A DNA stretch of 64,000 nt from Tistrella mobilis KA081020-065 (GCF_000264455.2 NC_017956.1:1967501-2031500); one strand, 5' to 3'; shown: positions 20,114 to 30,395, numbered from the stretch's first letter. Made by a program: numbers and translations. The notes: generated from the letters alone by a model not told the origin.

Positions 20114-20154
20114 GCCCTGACTACCCTCTCTTCAGCCACGGCATACGTGGGTAG

Positions 20155-21495
<1,341 letters not shown>

Positions 21496-21534
21496 CATCC
21501 AACAAACCCGCAGATCATACGGAGATCGTCCGCC

Positions 21535-22401
21535 ATGCAGACCCGAACCGGCCTGGTCGACATCGACCACATTATGTGCGGCGTCTCGGATATCAATGCG
21601 ACTGTGGCAGATCTGAGCCGGCTGGGTTTCAGCTTCACACCGGAAAGCACCATCGGCGGCATGTCCAATCGCCTCGTCCAGATGAAACCGATCCGGCCGG
21701 CCGGTGCAGCGAATTTCTTCGAACTGATGACCGTCAACGACCATTTGCGCGTACCGCCGCTGATGCGGGACATTCTGTCGGGCCCTGACGGGCTGAAGAT
21801 GATCGTGCACCTTTCCGATGACATAGAACAGGCTGCGGCAACCTTTGCCAAAGCCGGAAGCCCGATCGGCGACAGTTGGACGGTCGGGCGTGACTGGGTC
21901 CGGGAGGATGGCGAACGGGAGCATGTGCGCTTCACCGTCCTGATTCCCGCACGCGGTCATCTGCCGTTCTTCATGAATGCCTATCGCCCCGACTCCATCG
22001 CGCAATATAGCCAGGCCCGATACCAGACTCATGAAAATGGCGCACGCCATATCCGTCGCGTCTATGCCACCTGTCCGGCAGCCAAGCTGCCGGAGGTCGT
22101 GGCGCAGCACGAAAAACTCTACGGCTGTCAGGCCTCGACACTTGGCGACGACGCATTCGCAATCCGGCCGGGAGACGTCGACCTGGTACTGATGAGCGAG
22201 GACGGCTTCGCTTCCCGCTTCGGCCTTGCAGGACACATGCAGCTCGGATTGCCACGCCTCGCCGGCCTGACGATCGAGGTCTCGGATCCGGACGCCCTTG
22301 CCGCTTTGCTGGCCCGGAACGGTATCCCGGCCACCGCCTGCGAACATGCCCTGGTCGTGGGACCGGAGCATGCTGCGGGCATGGTGATCGAATTCATCTG
22401 A
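21535..22401 (+). CDS. VOC / glyoxalase-like protein
   Basis: This 288-residue protein opens with VDIDHIMCGVSDINATVADL, the start of a vicinal-oxygen-chelate βαβββ module, with the typical metal His in IDHI. A second module begins near residue 180, where LARL-type strands precede IEVSDPDALAALLARNG. Such proteins act as dioxygenases, lyases or isomerases; the reaction is not evident. It lies 39 bases after dgdA and 48 before the M19 gene, so a role in the same catabolic route is likely. The conserved metal ligands of the other strands could not be assigned by eye. Confidence 0.7.
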   Translation: MQTRTGLVDIDHIMCGVSDINATVADLSRLGFSFTPESTIGGMSNRLVQMKPIRPAGAANFFELMTVNDHLRVPPLMRDILSGPDGLKMIVHLSDDIEQAAATFAKAGSPIGDSWTVGRDWVREDGEREHVRFTVLIPARGHLPFFMNAYRPDSIAQYSQARYQTHENGARHIRRVYATCPAAKLPEVVAQHEKLYGCQASTLGDDAFAIRPGDVDLVLMSEDGFASRFGLAGHMQLGLPRLAGLTIEVSDPDALAALLARNGIPATACEHALVVGPEHAAGMVIEFI

Positions 22402-22449
22402 TGACGACGTCGGCTTGGAAGGGCCGGCACACGGAAGAGGAAGATCCTC

Positions 22450-23613
22450 ATGGACATCGCTCCCTGGCTCGATCAGGCCCGCGCCTTGCAGACCGAGACC
22501 TTCGTCTTCGACTACGCCCCTTGTGGGGAGCCGATCATAATGACCCCGCGCCACCGGGCACAGATGATGGCCGGCCTGGAGCATAAACTTCCGATCGGCC
22601 GCATCCTTGCAACCATGACCCGCGACCGGCTGGACGAGATCGCCACCTCCACGGAACTGCGCGCCCGCATCCGGGCCTGCTGGGATCAGAGCGGTGTCGA
22701 TGCAGTTCAGCTCACGCTGGGAGGCCGGGCACTGGCTCCGCAGCTCTGGGACGCATGCATCGAGGATGTTGGCCATTGGCTGCACCGGGCACGCGCCGGC
22801 GGCGACATGGCCGTCTGTACCTCGGCGGACGACCTCGTCCAGGCCCGGGCAGCCGGGCGGATCGGTCTGGTTTTTGGCCTGCAGGATTCCGGTGTCATCG
22901 GCACCGATCTCGACCGCCTCGACCTGCTCTATCGCATGGGACTGCGTGTCGCGCAGCTCACCTACAATACCCGCAACGCGATCGGCGACGGCTGTGAGGA
23001 GCGTGCACCTGCGGGATTGAGCCGGTTCGGCCTCGTCGCGGTACACCGAATGAACGCACTGGGCATAGTGGTCGACGTATCGCATTGCGGGCCTGCCACG
23101 ACCATGGATGCCATTTCCATGTCCCGGGCTCCGGTCGCCGTGACCCATGCCTGCTGCCATACCGTTGCCGCCCACCCTCGGGCCAAAACCGATGATGTCC
23201 TGCGGGCGCTACGTGACACCGGAGGCTTCTTCGGTATCGTGACGGTTCCCAAATTCCTCAGTCCTGAAGGTCAGGCCGATCTCGGTGTCATGCTCCGCCA
23301 CATAGACCACGCCGTGAGCATCCTTGGTACCGACAAGGTCGGCATCGCGACCGACTGGGGTGGCTGGACACCCGATCTGCCCCCCGAACTGATCGATGCC
23401 GCAACGGAAAACTTCCGCAGGCTGGGTTTCAAGGCGGATACCTCGCCACAATTCGGTGTCGGCCTCCCCGAGTTCACGGCCTGGGAGCAGTGGCCGCATC
23501 TGACCGCCAGCCTGCTCGCCGCCGGCTATCCTGCTGACGATGTCCGCCAGATGATCGGTGGGAACTGGCTGGCATTCACCCGACGGGTCGAAGCTGCCTC
23601 CAGGATTGCCTGA
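22450..23613 (+). CDS. Membrane-dipeptidase (M19) family protein with altered metal site
   Basis: This 387-residue TIM-barrel protein is recognisable as M19 by DVSHCGP (His212), AVTHACCH (His233), GFFGIVTVPKF and GIATDWGG (Asp302). Two other zinc-ligand sites of canonical dipeptidases differ. The N-terminal DGHxD motif is replaced by FDYAPCG (residues 20-26), and the bridging Glu of GxExG is Gln145 in FGLQDSG. A mononuclear metal site or a different hydrolytic role is plausible. Linked to dgdA and a TRAP importer, it may release an amino acid from an amide or peptide conjugate; this is inference. Confidence 0.8.
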   Translation: MDIAPWLDQARALQTETFVFDYAPCGEPIIMTPRHRAQMMAGLEHKLPIGRILATMTRDRLDEIATSTELRARIRACWDQSGVDAVQLTLGGRALAPQLWDACIEDVGHWLHRARAGGDMAVCTSADDLVQARAAGRIGLVFGLQDSGVIGTDLDRLDLLYRMGLRVAQLTYNTRNAIGDGCEERAPAGLSRFGLVAVHRMNALGIVVDVSHCGPATTMDAISMSRAPVAVTHACCHTVAAHPRAKTDDVLRALRDTGGFFGIVTVPKFLSPEGQADLGVMLRHIDHAVSILGTDKVGIATDWGGWTPDLPPELIDAATENFRRLGFKADTSPQFGVGLPEFTAWEQWPHLTASLLAAGYPADDVRQMIGGNWLAFTRRVEAASRIA

Positions 23614-23681
23614 ACAGGCCCCTGACCGCCCCCGCATGCACCAAAATAAGAACAAATAACAAACACAAAGGGAACATAAAG

Positions 23682-24788
23682 ATGAGGGTGACGATCTTTG
23701 CCGCAGTTTGTACCGCCCTGGCACTTATGGGACAGTCCGTCGTCGCGAAAACGCTGACTTATGGCTCAGGAGTTCCCGAACGCGCTGCAGCCAACCGTCT
23801 CGGTGTCCTTCCGATGCTCGATCGGCTGACACAGGTGAGCGACGGTGAGATTCGCTTCACGCCCATACTGGGGGGGCAACTGGTCTCAATCCCGGGGGGA
23901 CTCCCCGCCATCCGCGACCATGTGGTCGATGCAGGTTTCTTTCTCACGCAATTCCATCCGGCCGATATGCCTGCCGCATCATTCATGGCGGAGCTGACCG
24001 GGCTTGGCACATCGCCCCTGGCGACGATCGGCGCCCTGAACGAGATCTTCTTCACGCGTTGCCCCGCCTGCATGGCTGACATGGCCAGACAGAATGTGGT
24101 GCCAATGATGATCCAGTCAGCCACGCCGCTGGTTCTGCAGTGCACGGGTCAGGTATCGGATGCTCCGGATCTGGCTGGCCTGAGAGTGGCAGTGATCGGG
24201 CAGCCAGAAATGCGCTGGATTGAGGCGCTGGGCGCGATACCGGTACGATCGTCGGTCTCTGATATCCTGAGTGCCCTTCAACTGGGGCAGGCAGATTGTG
24301 GATTGCTCCCTCTGTCCTGGATCCGGAGCTATGGGTTGCAGGATACGATCCGCAGCGTGATCGACCGGCCGCAGGGGATCATTACCGGCGCAGTTCCATT
24401 GGCGATCAACGCCGATACCTGGTCAACACTTCCCCAAACGACCCGGCAAAAAATGATCGCCGCCATGCCAGGCATCATCCACGACTATGTGACGTCTGCC
24501 TATGTCGGGCCCGATGATGCGGTCCGCGGCGAAATGGCAGAGCGGCTGCACGTCTCCGATGGCGGCCCCACCCTGGCCGCGGCCTGGGCATCTTTTCAGA
24601 AGGCGGAGCCGACTGCCCTGATCGAGGCCGCGCGCGCTCATGGACTCGAGAATCCGGAAGGTTTCGTCGCCATGGCCGTAGAGACCTTCCGGATATGGCA
24701 TGAAGATCTCCTGCCGCGTTTCACCGATGATCCGGACACGTTCACCGCACTGCTGAAGGCTCGTGTCTACGACGCTGTCCACCCCTGA
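23682..24788 (+). CDS. TRAP transporter substrate-binding protein (DctP family)
   Basis: This 368-residue protein begins with a Sec signal peptide (residues 1-22, hydrophobic stretch ending GQSVVA-K) and continues as a DctP fold: LTYGSGVPERAAANRL, then IPGGLPAIRDHVVDAGFF and LAGLRVAVIGQPEMRWIEAL. It is periplasmic and delivers substrate to the DctQM permease encoded directly downstream. The Arg that clamps substrate carboxylates, in the usual GLKxRVP segment, seems to be Ala here (GLRVAVI), which may signal a non-standard ligand. A ribosome site AAGGGA precedes the ATG. Confidence 0.88.
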   Translation: MRVTIFAAVCTALALMGQSVVAKTLTYGSGVPERAAANRLGVLPMLDRLTQVSDGEIRFTPILGGQLVSIPGGLPAIRDHVVDAGFFLTQFHPADMPAASFMAELTGLGTSPLATIGALNEIFFTRCPACMADMARQNVVPMMIQSATPLVLQCTGQVSDAPDLAGLRVAVIGQPEMRWIEALGAIPVRSSVSDILSALQLGQADCGLLPLSWIRSYGLQDTIRSVIDRPQGIITGAVPLAINADTWSTLPQTTRQKMIAAMPGIIHDYVTSAYVGPDDAVRGEMAERLHVSDGGPTLAAAWASFQKAEPTALIEAARAHGLENPEGFVAMAVETFRIWHEDLLPRFTDDPDTFTALLKARVYDAVHP

Positions 24789-24800
24789 GGGAGAACGCTC

Positions 24801-25271
24801 ATGCAGCGCTCGTTGCCCGATCGCGCCTGCCGCATCGGAGAACTCGCGGCGGCCACCGTCATCGGCCTCATGACCCTGCATATCGGGCTCGACGTGGCTG
24901 CTCTCGCCCTGTCGGGCACTCCATTGCGGGGAACCGCTGAAATCGTCTCGGAACTCTACATGCCCTTTGTCGTCTTCGGGGGGCTCGCCGCGGTTCAGTA
25001 CGCCGGAGACGAGATACGGGTCGACATCATCGACGGAATTCTGTCGCAGCCCCTCCGCCGCGGTCTCGAAAAACTGACTCAGCTGATCGTCGCACTGGCA
25101 GCAGGCGCATTGGCCTGGCAGACCAGCCTTCAGGCGCTGGATGCCCTGAAGCAGGGGGAGCATCTGGTCATCGGCACCATGCGCATCATCACCTGGCCCG
25201 GCAAGGCAGCGATTCCGGCAGCTTTTGCCATGCTTGCCCTGGCATCGATCGACAGGATGCGGCGATCATGA
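24801..25271 (+). CDS. TRAP transporter small membrane subunit (DctQ family)
   Basis: This 156-residue protein has four predicted membrane helices (about residues 15-35, 47-67, 88-108 and 131-150) and the DctQ pattern YMPFVVFGGLAAVQYAGDEI followed by VDIIDGILSQPLRRGLE. It lies 12 bases after the binding-protein gene and overlaps the large-subunit gene by four bases, so the three make one transporter. Confidence 0.88.
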   Translation: MQRSLPDRACRIGELAAATVIGLMTLHIGLDVAALALSGTPLRGTAEIVSELYMPFVVFGGLAAVQYAGDEIRVDIIDGILSQPLRRGLEKLTQLIVALAAGALAWQTSLQALDALKQGEHLVIGTMRIITWPGKAAIPAAFAMLALASIDRMRRS

Positions 25272-26575
25272 CCCCGATTGATATCAGCGTATTGGTCCTG
25301 GCAGGTGCGGTACTGCTGATCTTGCTGCGTCTTCCCGTCGCAATCGCCCTGGGTCTCTCGGCATTCGCCGGGGCCGTCGCCCTCCTGCCTCTGCCCGCTG
25401 CGGTCAGCATCATGACCCGCACCCCCCATGAATTCGCCGCCAGCTGGGAATACTCGGCCGTCCCCCTCTTCCTCGCCATGGGGGCTCTGATCGTCCGGAC
25501 CGGTTTGTCGGATTCGCTTTTTATTCTGGCCAGCCGCGCCTTCGCCCGCATTCCTGGTGGCCTCGCGATTGCTACCAATTTCGCAGGCGCCGCCTTCGGT
25601 GCCGCCTCAGGGTCGAGTCTCGCCACAACCATCGCCCTCGGGCGACTGGCAACGCCAAGGATGCTGCGTGCCGGCTACGATCCGGGGCTCGCCACAGCCG
25701 TCACGGCCTGCTCCGGCACCATGGCCGCTCTGATTCCCCCGTCAATACCACTGATCGTCTACGGAATCCTGGCCGAGCAATCGGTGGTCAGGCTGTTCTT
25801 CGCCGGCATCCTGCCCGGCCTGCTCACAGCCCTCGGTTACGGGGTGATGATCTGGATCCGCTCCGTCAGACATCCCGAACTCGCCCCGCCACCAGCCCGG
25901 GACACGGATGAGGACCTCCCGATCTCATGGTCGATCCTGGCCCTGCCGATGATTGCCATACTGGTGCTGGGAGGCATCTATGGCGGCTGGTTCTCTCCCG
26001 GTCAGGCCGGGGCGGTCGGCACCCTGGCAGTGATCGCGCTCTCAGCCCTTCAGCCGGGCGTGACATGGCCGCGTCTTCGCGAGGCATTCGCCGATACTGC
26101 CCGGCAGACCGCGTCAATTCTTTTTGTCGCCGCCGGCGCCATGATGCTGACCAGAACGATGGCTCTGACCGGTCTGCCGGCCGCATTGGCATCTTTCGTA
26201 GCAGATGCGGGTCTTTCACCGGCCCTGCTGCTGGCAGCCCTGTCGCTTCTCTTTCTGCTGCTCGGCATGATCCTTGATCCGTTCGGGATCATGATGCTCG
26301 CCGTCGCCGTCCTGCTGCCGACCCTGGAGCAGGCCGGCTTCAATCTGATCTGGATGGGAATCGTAATCGTGAAGTACATTGAAATCGGCGTCATCACGCC
26401 ACCGGTCGGCATGAACGTTTTTGCCGCAAAATCGATCGCCCCACCTTCCATCAGTCTGACGGTGATCTTCCGCGGGGTATCCTGGTTCCTGGTGGTCGAG
26501 ATGGTGATCCTTGTAATCCTGCTTACGTCTCCGGAACTGGTGCTCTGGCTGCCCGATCTCATGACCAGTCGCTAG
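25268..26575 (+). CDS. TRAP transporter large permease (DctM family)
   Basis: This 435-residue protein has about 12 membrane segments. DctM hallmarks include AVPLFLAMGALIVRTGLSD, FGAASGSSLATTIALGRLA, MAALIPPSIPLIVYGILAEQ, LGMILDPFGIMML and GVITPPVGMNVFAAKSIAP. It drives sodium-coupled uptake of organic acids or amino-acid-like solutes. It is the last gene of the dgdA cluster, ending eight bases before the convergent nucleotidyltransferase gene. Confidence 0.93.
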   Translation: MTPIDISVLVLAGAVLLILLRLPVAIALGLSAFAGAVALLPLPAAVSIMTRTPHEFAASWEYSAVPLFLAMGALIVRTGLSDSLFILASRAFARIPGGLAIATNFAGAAFGAASGSSLATTIALGRLATPRMLRAGYDPGLATAVTACSGTMAALIPPSIPLIVYGILAEQSVVRLFFAGILPGLLTALGYGVMIWIRSVRHPELAPPPARDTDEDLPISWSILALPMIAILVLGGIYGGWFSPGQAGAVGTLAVIALSALQPGVTWPRLREAFADTARQTASILFVAAGAMMLTRTMALTGLPAALASFVADAGLSPALLLAALSLLFLLLGMILDPFGIMMLAVAVLLPTLEQAGFNLIWMGIVIVKYIEIGVITPPVGMNVFAAKSIAPPSISLTVIFRGVSWFLVVEMVILVILLTSPELVLWLPDLMTSR

Positions 26576-26582
26576 GCGGGCA

Positions 26583-27626
26583 TCAAAGCACCAGACGCAG
26601 CCGGAGTGGATGGTCTGCCGGATAGCGGGTCTCAATTAAGGCCATGAGTGCGCGGCTGAAGCCGGCAGCCTCGTCCTTGAGGTCGCGATAGAGCGGCACT
26701 GCCCTCGCTTCGGCGGGCGGTACATCGAGTGCCATGCGGTTTGCCGGATCATCGAGTGCAGCCAGGAACCGGTCGTAATGGCTGAGCGCCGGCGCCAGTG
26801 CCGCCGGGCCGCAGACATCGAGCATACGGTCGATCGGCGGGCGGCCCAGAAGGCCCCCGAGCAGGCGGCGCTTCTCCTCCACGGCGAGCCCCGCCGTTTC
26901 GGCCGCAGCCACCACGCCCGAGACGTAGAGCAGCTTGCGTGAGAAGACCAGCTTCACATTGCGCAGGCCCCAGCCCTTGGCCTCGGCCCCCCGGGTCTTC
27001 ATCTCGAAGTCGACGCAGATGCTGCGGTAATAGCGGATCACGTCGTTGAGCAGGAAGGTCGCCGGATCGTCGCGACCATGATGATCCTGCACATAGGTGG
27101 CGATCAGCCCGTCGAGGGTCCGGCGGAAGACGGCCTCGCCGGCAAGTGCCCGCCCCTCCAGCAGCATCAGCAGGCGGCGGGTGGTGATCTGGTTGACATC
27201 CGCAACGCCACCAATGGTGTTGATCAGATCATCGGTGGACTGGGCACTCTCGAAGGCGCCGCCATCCGCTGGCTGGCGGATACCCGCCGCCTTCGCCGCC
27301 CCGTGAACCCGCCGGGCCAGCACCCGGGCCCTGGCCTCCGTGGCCCGCCCCGGCTCGTAAAGCACATAGCTGTCCAGATCCGCCTGCGGACCGGCCTCGC
27401 CGCGGCCATAGGATCCGCAGACCACCACCGACAGGCCGGGTTCAATCACACCCGCAGGCTCAGCGCCCCGGAAGAGGTCGTCATCGTCCAGCACAGGCAC
27501 CATCGGCAGGGCATCGGAAAGCCGTCCGAGTTGCGCCTCCGTACGTCGGCGCAACTGCACCAGATGCGGGGCGTCGGCCTCGAGGGCCGTGAAGCCCGCG
27601 CCGACGGGGGCATGATCAGCGGTCAT
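26583..27626 (-). CDS. Putative nucleotidyltransferase (Pol-beta-like NTase fold)
   Basis: This 347-residue protein has the minimal NTase signature: GSYGRGE at residues 71-77 and the metal-binding Asp pair at 83 and 85 in ADLDSYVLY. A third acidic position may be Asp138 or nearby. The C-terminal two thirds is helical (TTRRLLMLLEGRALAGEAVF, then NDVIRYYRSICVDFEMKTRG) with no domain I can name. Its start overlaps the stop of the HD-domain gene (ATGA), so the two form a coupled pair. Substrate and acceptor are unknown. Confidence 0.65.
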   Translation of the reverse strand: MTADHAPVGAGFTALEADAPHLVQLRRRTEAQLGRLSDALPMVPVLDDDDLFRGAEPAGVIEPGLSVVVCGSYGRGEAGPQADLDSYVLYEPGRATEARARVLARRVHGAAKAAGIRQPADGGAFESAQSTDDLINTIGGVADVNQITTRRLLMLLEGRALAGEAVFRRTLDGLIATYVQDHHGRDDPATFLLNDVIRYYRSICVDFEMKTRGAEAKGWGLRNVKLVFSRKLLYVSGVVAAAETAGLAVEEKRRLLGGLLGRPPIDRMLDVCGPAALAPALSHYDRFLAALDDPANRMALDVPPAEARAVPLYRDLKDEAAGFSRALMALIETRYPADHPLRLRLVL

Positions 27627-28891
27627 GCCGCCACGCCGAACAGGTCGGGCTGGCGCCCGCCTGCCCCCTCGGCCGCGATGGCCGCCAGCGCGGACAGGCC
27701 GTAAAGCGGCCGCTTGCGGCGGGTCTTCACCTCGCGGTAGCGCCGGGCATAGGCTTCGGGAGAGTCCAGCACCACGTCGGGCTCGATGGTGAAGCGGCGC
27801 TCCCGCCCCATGACCATCTCGACAGGCACCGCCGCCTCGACGGCTGCCCGCTTGCGGCCGGCAGCGGCAGCACGGGCCGCCCTGAAATCGGCATGGATAT
27901 GGCCCACCAGGATGGCGATCAGCGCCTGAAGATCACGCACGCGACCGAGCAGGGCGCGCTCGGTCAGGAAGAAATCCTCGGCCCGATACCGGTCGATCGT
28001 CTGATCGACATGACGCTGCACCAGCGCATCGGCCGAGCGGCAGACGTCACCATAAATGAAACTGTCGTAGATCCGCTCCTTCAGCCGCCAGAAACCATCC
28101 AGGCGGCGCACCCCGGCGCGGTCGACCCGGGCCAGCGCCAGAACCGAAATCAGCGGGTGGGCATCGACCGGCGCCCGGTGGAGATAGGTGTTCGCACGGC
28201 AGATGCCGTCGATCGTATCGATGTTGATCGGGCCGGAGAACAGATGCGCATGCGGGCGGTTCGACCGGCGGGCAATCAGTGCCACCACCTCGTCGGGGTC
28301 GACGCCATGCCGGTCGAGCGCTGCGCGAACATCGCGACCGATCGGCACCTCGCCCCGGATCACCGCCGCAGTCGCTGCATGATGATCGATACCGAACCGA
28401 TCGGCGAAGACCGGCTCCAGCGTATGCGACAGCGGCCCGTGACCCACGTCGTGGAGCAGGGCGGCGGCAATCAGCAGATCGCGGTCACGCGGCTGAACGC
28501 CCGCCAGCCGACAGTAGCTGACGGCCAGCAGCGCCACGCCCAGCGAATGATGATAGCGGTTATGCCGGACGAAAGACGGCTTGCCGTTCGGGTGGAACAG
28601 CCGGTCGATGACCCCCAGGAACGAGATGTCGCGCAGCCGCTGAAATCCGGGGCTGGCGATCAGCTCGCGATGCAGGGCTTGCGGAAAAGCCTGGGCGATG
28701 GCCCCGTCGTCCAGACGGAAACGGAAACGTGGCGCCTCGGGAAACAGATCGCCCGCCGCCCTCGCCTCTTCAGGCCACGACACCGGTGCCCAGTCGGCCA
28801 GATCCTCGAAAGCTTCGGCCATGGCGGGCGCATGGGGCGGCTCCGCCGTCTCGACTCCGAAGTCCCAGATGGTGATCTGCCGTCCGGTCAT
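27623..28891 (-). CDS. HD-domain phosphohydrolase (dGTPase/YdhJ-like)
   Basis: This 422-residue protein has a full HD motif set: RHNRYHHSLG (His114/115), LLHDVGHGPLSH (His147-Asp148, then His151 and His156) and a distal Asp in NIDTIDGI. The segment YLHRAPVD and the overall order resemble SAMHD1-like or YdhJ-type HD phosphohydrolases rather than RelA/SpoT. The ATG at 28891 is preceded by GGAGAAGG and is preferred over the longer frame to 28990. The overlap with the nucleotidyltransferase gene suggests that one enzyme makes and the other removes a nucleotide or nucleotidyl group; that is speculation. Confidence 0.82.
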   Translation of the reverse strand: MTGRQITIWDFGVETAEPPHAPAMAEAFEDLADWAPVSWPEEARAAGDLFPEAPRFRFRLDDGAIAQAFPQALHRELIASPGFQRLRDISFLGVIDRLFHPNGKPSFVRHNRYHHSLGVALLAVSYCRLAGVQPRDRDLLIAAALLHDVGHGPLSHTLEPVFADRFGIDHHAATAAVIRGEVPIGRDVRAALDRHGVDPDEVVALIARRSNRPHAHLFSGPINIDTIDGICRANTYLHRAPVDAHPLISVLALARVDRAGVRRLDGFWRLKERIYDSFIYGDVCRSADALVQRHVDQTIDRYRAEDFFLTERALLGRVRDLQALIAILVGHIHADFRAARAAAAGRKRAAVEAAVPVEMVMGRERRFTIEPDVVLDSPEAYARRYREVKTRRKRPLYGLSALAAIAAEGAGGRQPDLFGVAA

Positions 28892-29021
28892 ACCTTCTCC
28901 GCTCGCATGCCGCGCCACTGGTCGGAAAGCCCCACGCAGCCGGGCACCTGATCTAGCACCCGCAGCGCCAGCGGGTCCAGTGCCCTGCATCGGACCTCCC
29001 GGTCAGCCACCGCATTCCTGC

Positions 29022-29741
29022 TCAACTATGGCATTCCTGCGCGATCCAGGCCAGGAAACCGGCAGATCCACCCTCGATCGGCCAGGCAGATATGCCCGGC
29101 AGGTCATAGCTGTGCAGGGCGATCACCCGCGCTGTCAGAAGCTCGAGGCGATCGGCGGTCGTCTTGGCGATCAGCACCACTTCCTCGCCCGTCTCCACCT
29201 TGTCTTCCCAGCGATAGATCGCCGTCATGCCGCCGATCAGATTGCAGCAGGCGGCCAGGCGTTCCTCGACAAGCGTGCGGCCGATCATCAGCGCTTCGTC
29301 GCGGCTGCCGCAGGTGACATAGGCCACCATGGCGCGCGCGACCATACCAGCCGCTTCGACAAGGCACCGCTCGGCGGCGTCGAGCGGTGCCACGCCGTCG
29401 ACCGCCAGGGCAAGTGCCGACAAGGCATGTGCAACGTCTTTACCCCCGGCCGGCTCGCCGGCCTGTGCGCTTTCCAAAAGCCGCTCCAGCTGTCGTGCAG
29501 CTTCACCGACCTTCGGAAAACCGAAGCTGCCTGCGGCGCCGGCAAGGGAATGCGCCGCCCTCTCCGCATCGTCGAGCCCCGCAGCCTCATGCTGATCGCG
29601 CCAGGCGGCAATGCCTTCGCGGATGCGGGCGATCCGTGCCGGCATGCCCTGGCGGAACTCTTCCGTCAGCGTGGCGATGATGTCGGTAGCACTGCCGGCC
29701 CTGCCACCATCGGGCCCATCGGTTTCGGGACTGTCAGTCAC
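29022..29741 (-). CDS. HPt phosphotransfer domain fused to CutA
   Basis: A single 239-residue frame joins two domains. Residues ~15-115 form a histidine phosphotransfer domain with the phospho-acceptor His64 in AAHSLAGAAGSFGF and the following helix EAARQLERLLE. Residues ~137-235 are a complete CutA domain: VAYVTCGSRDEALMIGRTLV, ERLAACCNLIGG, TAIYRWEDKVE and ALHSYDLPGISAWPI. CutA forms trimers and binds divalent metal in some species. The GTG start overlaps the response-regulator stop (GTGA) and has GGAGAAG upstream. No strong internal ribosome site precedes the CutA part, so a true fusion is likely. Confidence 0.87.
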   Translation of the reverse strand: MTDSPETDGPDGGRAGSATDIIATLTEEFRQGMPARIARIREGIAAWRDQHEAAGLDDAERAAHSLAGAAGSFGFPKVGEAARQLERLLESAQAGEPAGGKDVAHALSALALAVDGVAPLDAAERCLVEAAGMVARAMVAYVTCGSRDEALMIGRTLVEERLAACCNLIGGMTAIYRWEDKVETGEEVVLIAKTTADRLELLTARVIALHSYDLPGISAWPIEGGSAGFLAWIAQECHS

Positions 29742-30181
29742 GACCAGCTTCTCCGCTCGGGGGGGTGCTTTTCAGAGAGTCCCTTATCGGACGGGTCACC
29801 GGATTGCAGGGCTCGATATATCGCCTGCAGTTCGGCAGACAGCGTCAACGGATCAAATGGCTTGGCAATGACGGCCGCCGCTGCCACCCCATCCACCCCG
29901 TCCAGATCGGTGCGGGTGCGGGCCGTCAGAAATACTGCCGGCACCAAAGCTCCTCCCGGCAACAACCGGAGCCGCCTCAGGGTTTCCGGCCCATCTATCC
30001 CCGGCATCATGACATCCAGAAGCACCAGATCGTGCCGCGCGGCATCAAAGGCCTCAAGGGCCGCATGCCCGTCGGCACAAACCGTCACCTCGATCCGCCC
30101 GACGGCAGACAGCGCCAGACGAACAAGTTCGCGCAGGTCGGGCTCATCTTCAACGAGCAACACGTGCCGAAGCTCACCCAT
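29738..30181 (-). CDS. Single-domain response regulator (REC)
   Basis: This 147-residue protein is a receiver domain: acidic pocket Glu11-Asp12-Glu13 in LLVEDEPDLRE, phospho-acceptor Asp56 in LVLLDVMMPGIDG, Thr in VFLTART and Lys in VIAKPF. No output domain follows. The ATG at 30181 has GGAG six bases upstream; the frame is open to 30256. Translational coupling to the HPt-CutA gene makes a REC-HPt phosphorelay step likely. Confidence 0.9.
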   Translation of the reverse strand: MGELRHVLLVEDEPDLRELVRLALSAVGRIEVTVCADGHAALEAFDAARHDLVLLDVMMPGIDGPETLRRLRLLPGGALVPAVFLTARTRTDLDGVDGVAAAAVIAKPFDPLTLSAELQAIYRALQSGDPSDKGLSEKHPPERRSWS

Positions 30182-30395
30182 CCCCATCTCCACCGTTTCG
30201 GGCGATTGTCGCCCGGTCGCCCGCATTGGAAGACAGATCCCGAGAACCGGAGACATACCCCGTCGGTCCTTCCTGAGGGCACGGCAGGTATCTCAACCTG
30301 TCCAGCGATGCCCACCAGGTGGGCAACCTGATCTGGACAGTGCCAGGTCGGGCTTCAAACCCGCGCACGCAGCTTTGCATGGTACAAAAATGAGA

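Noticed and set aside
26583-28891. NTase/HD pair as a toxin-antitoxin or a split GlnD
   Set aside because: Sizes and motif context fit neither MNT/HEPN toxins nor GlnD, which has ACT domains. It is kept only as an uncharacterised pair.
29022-29400. CutA as a separate gene starting inside the HPt frame
   Set aside because: In-frame ATGs exist just before the CutA domain, but no convincing ribosome site precedes them and no stop separates the domains.
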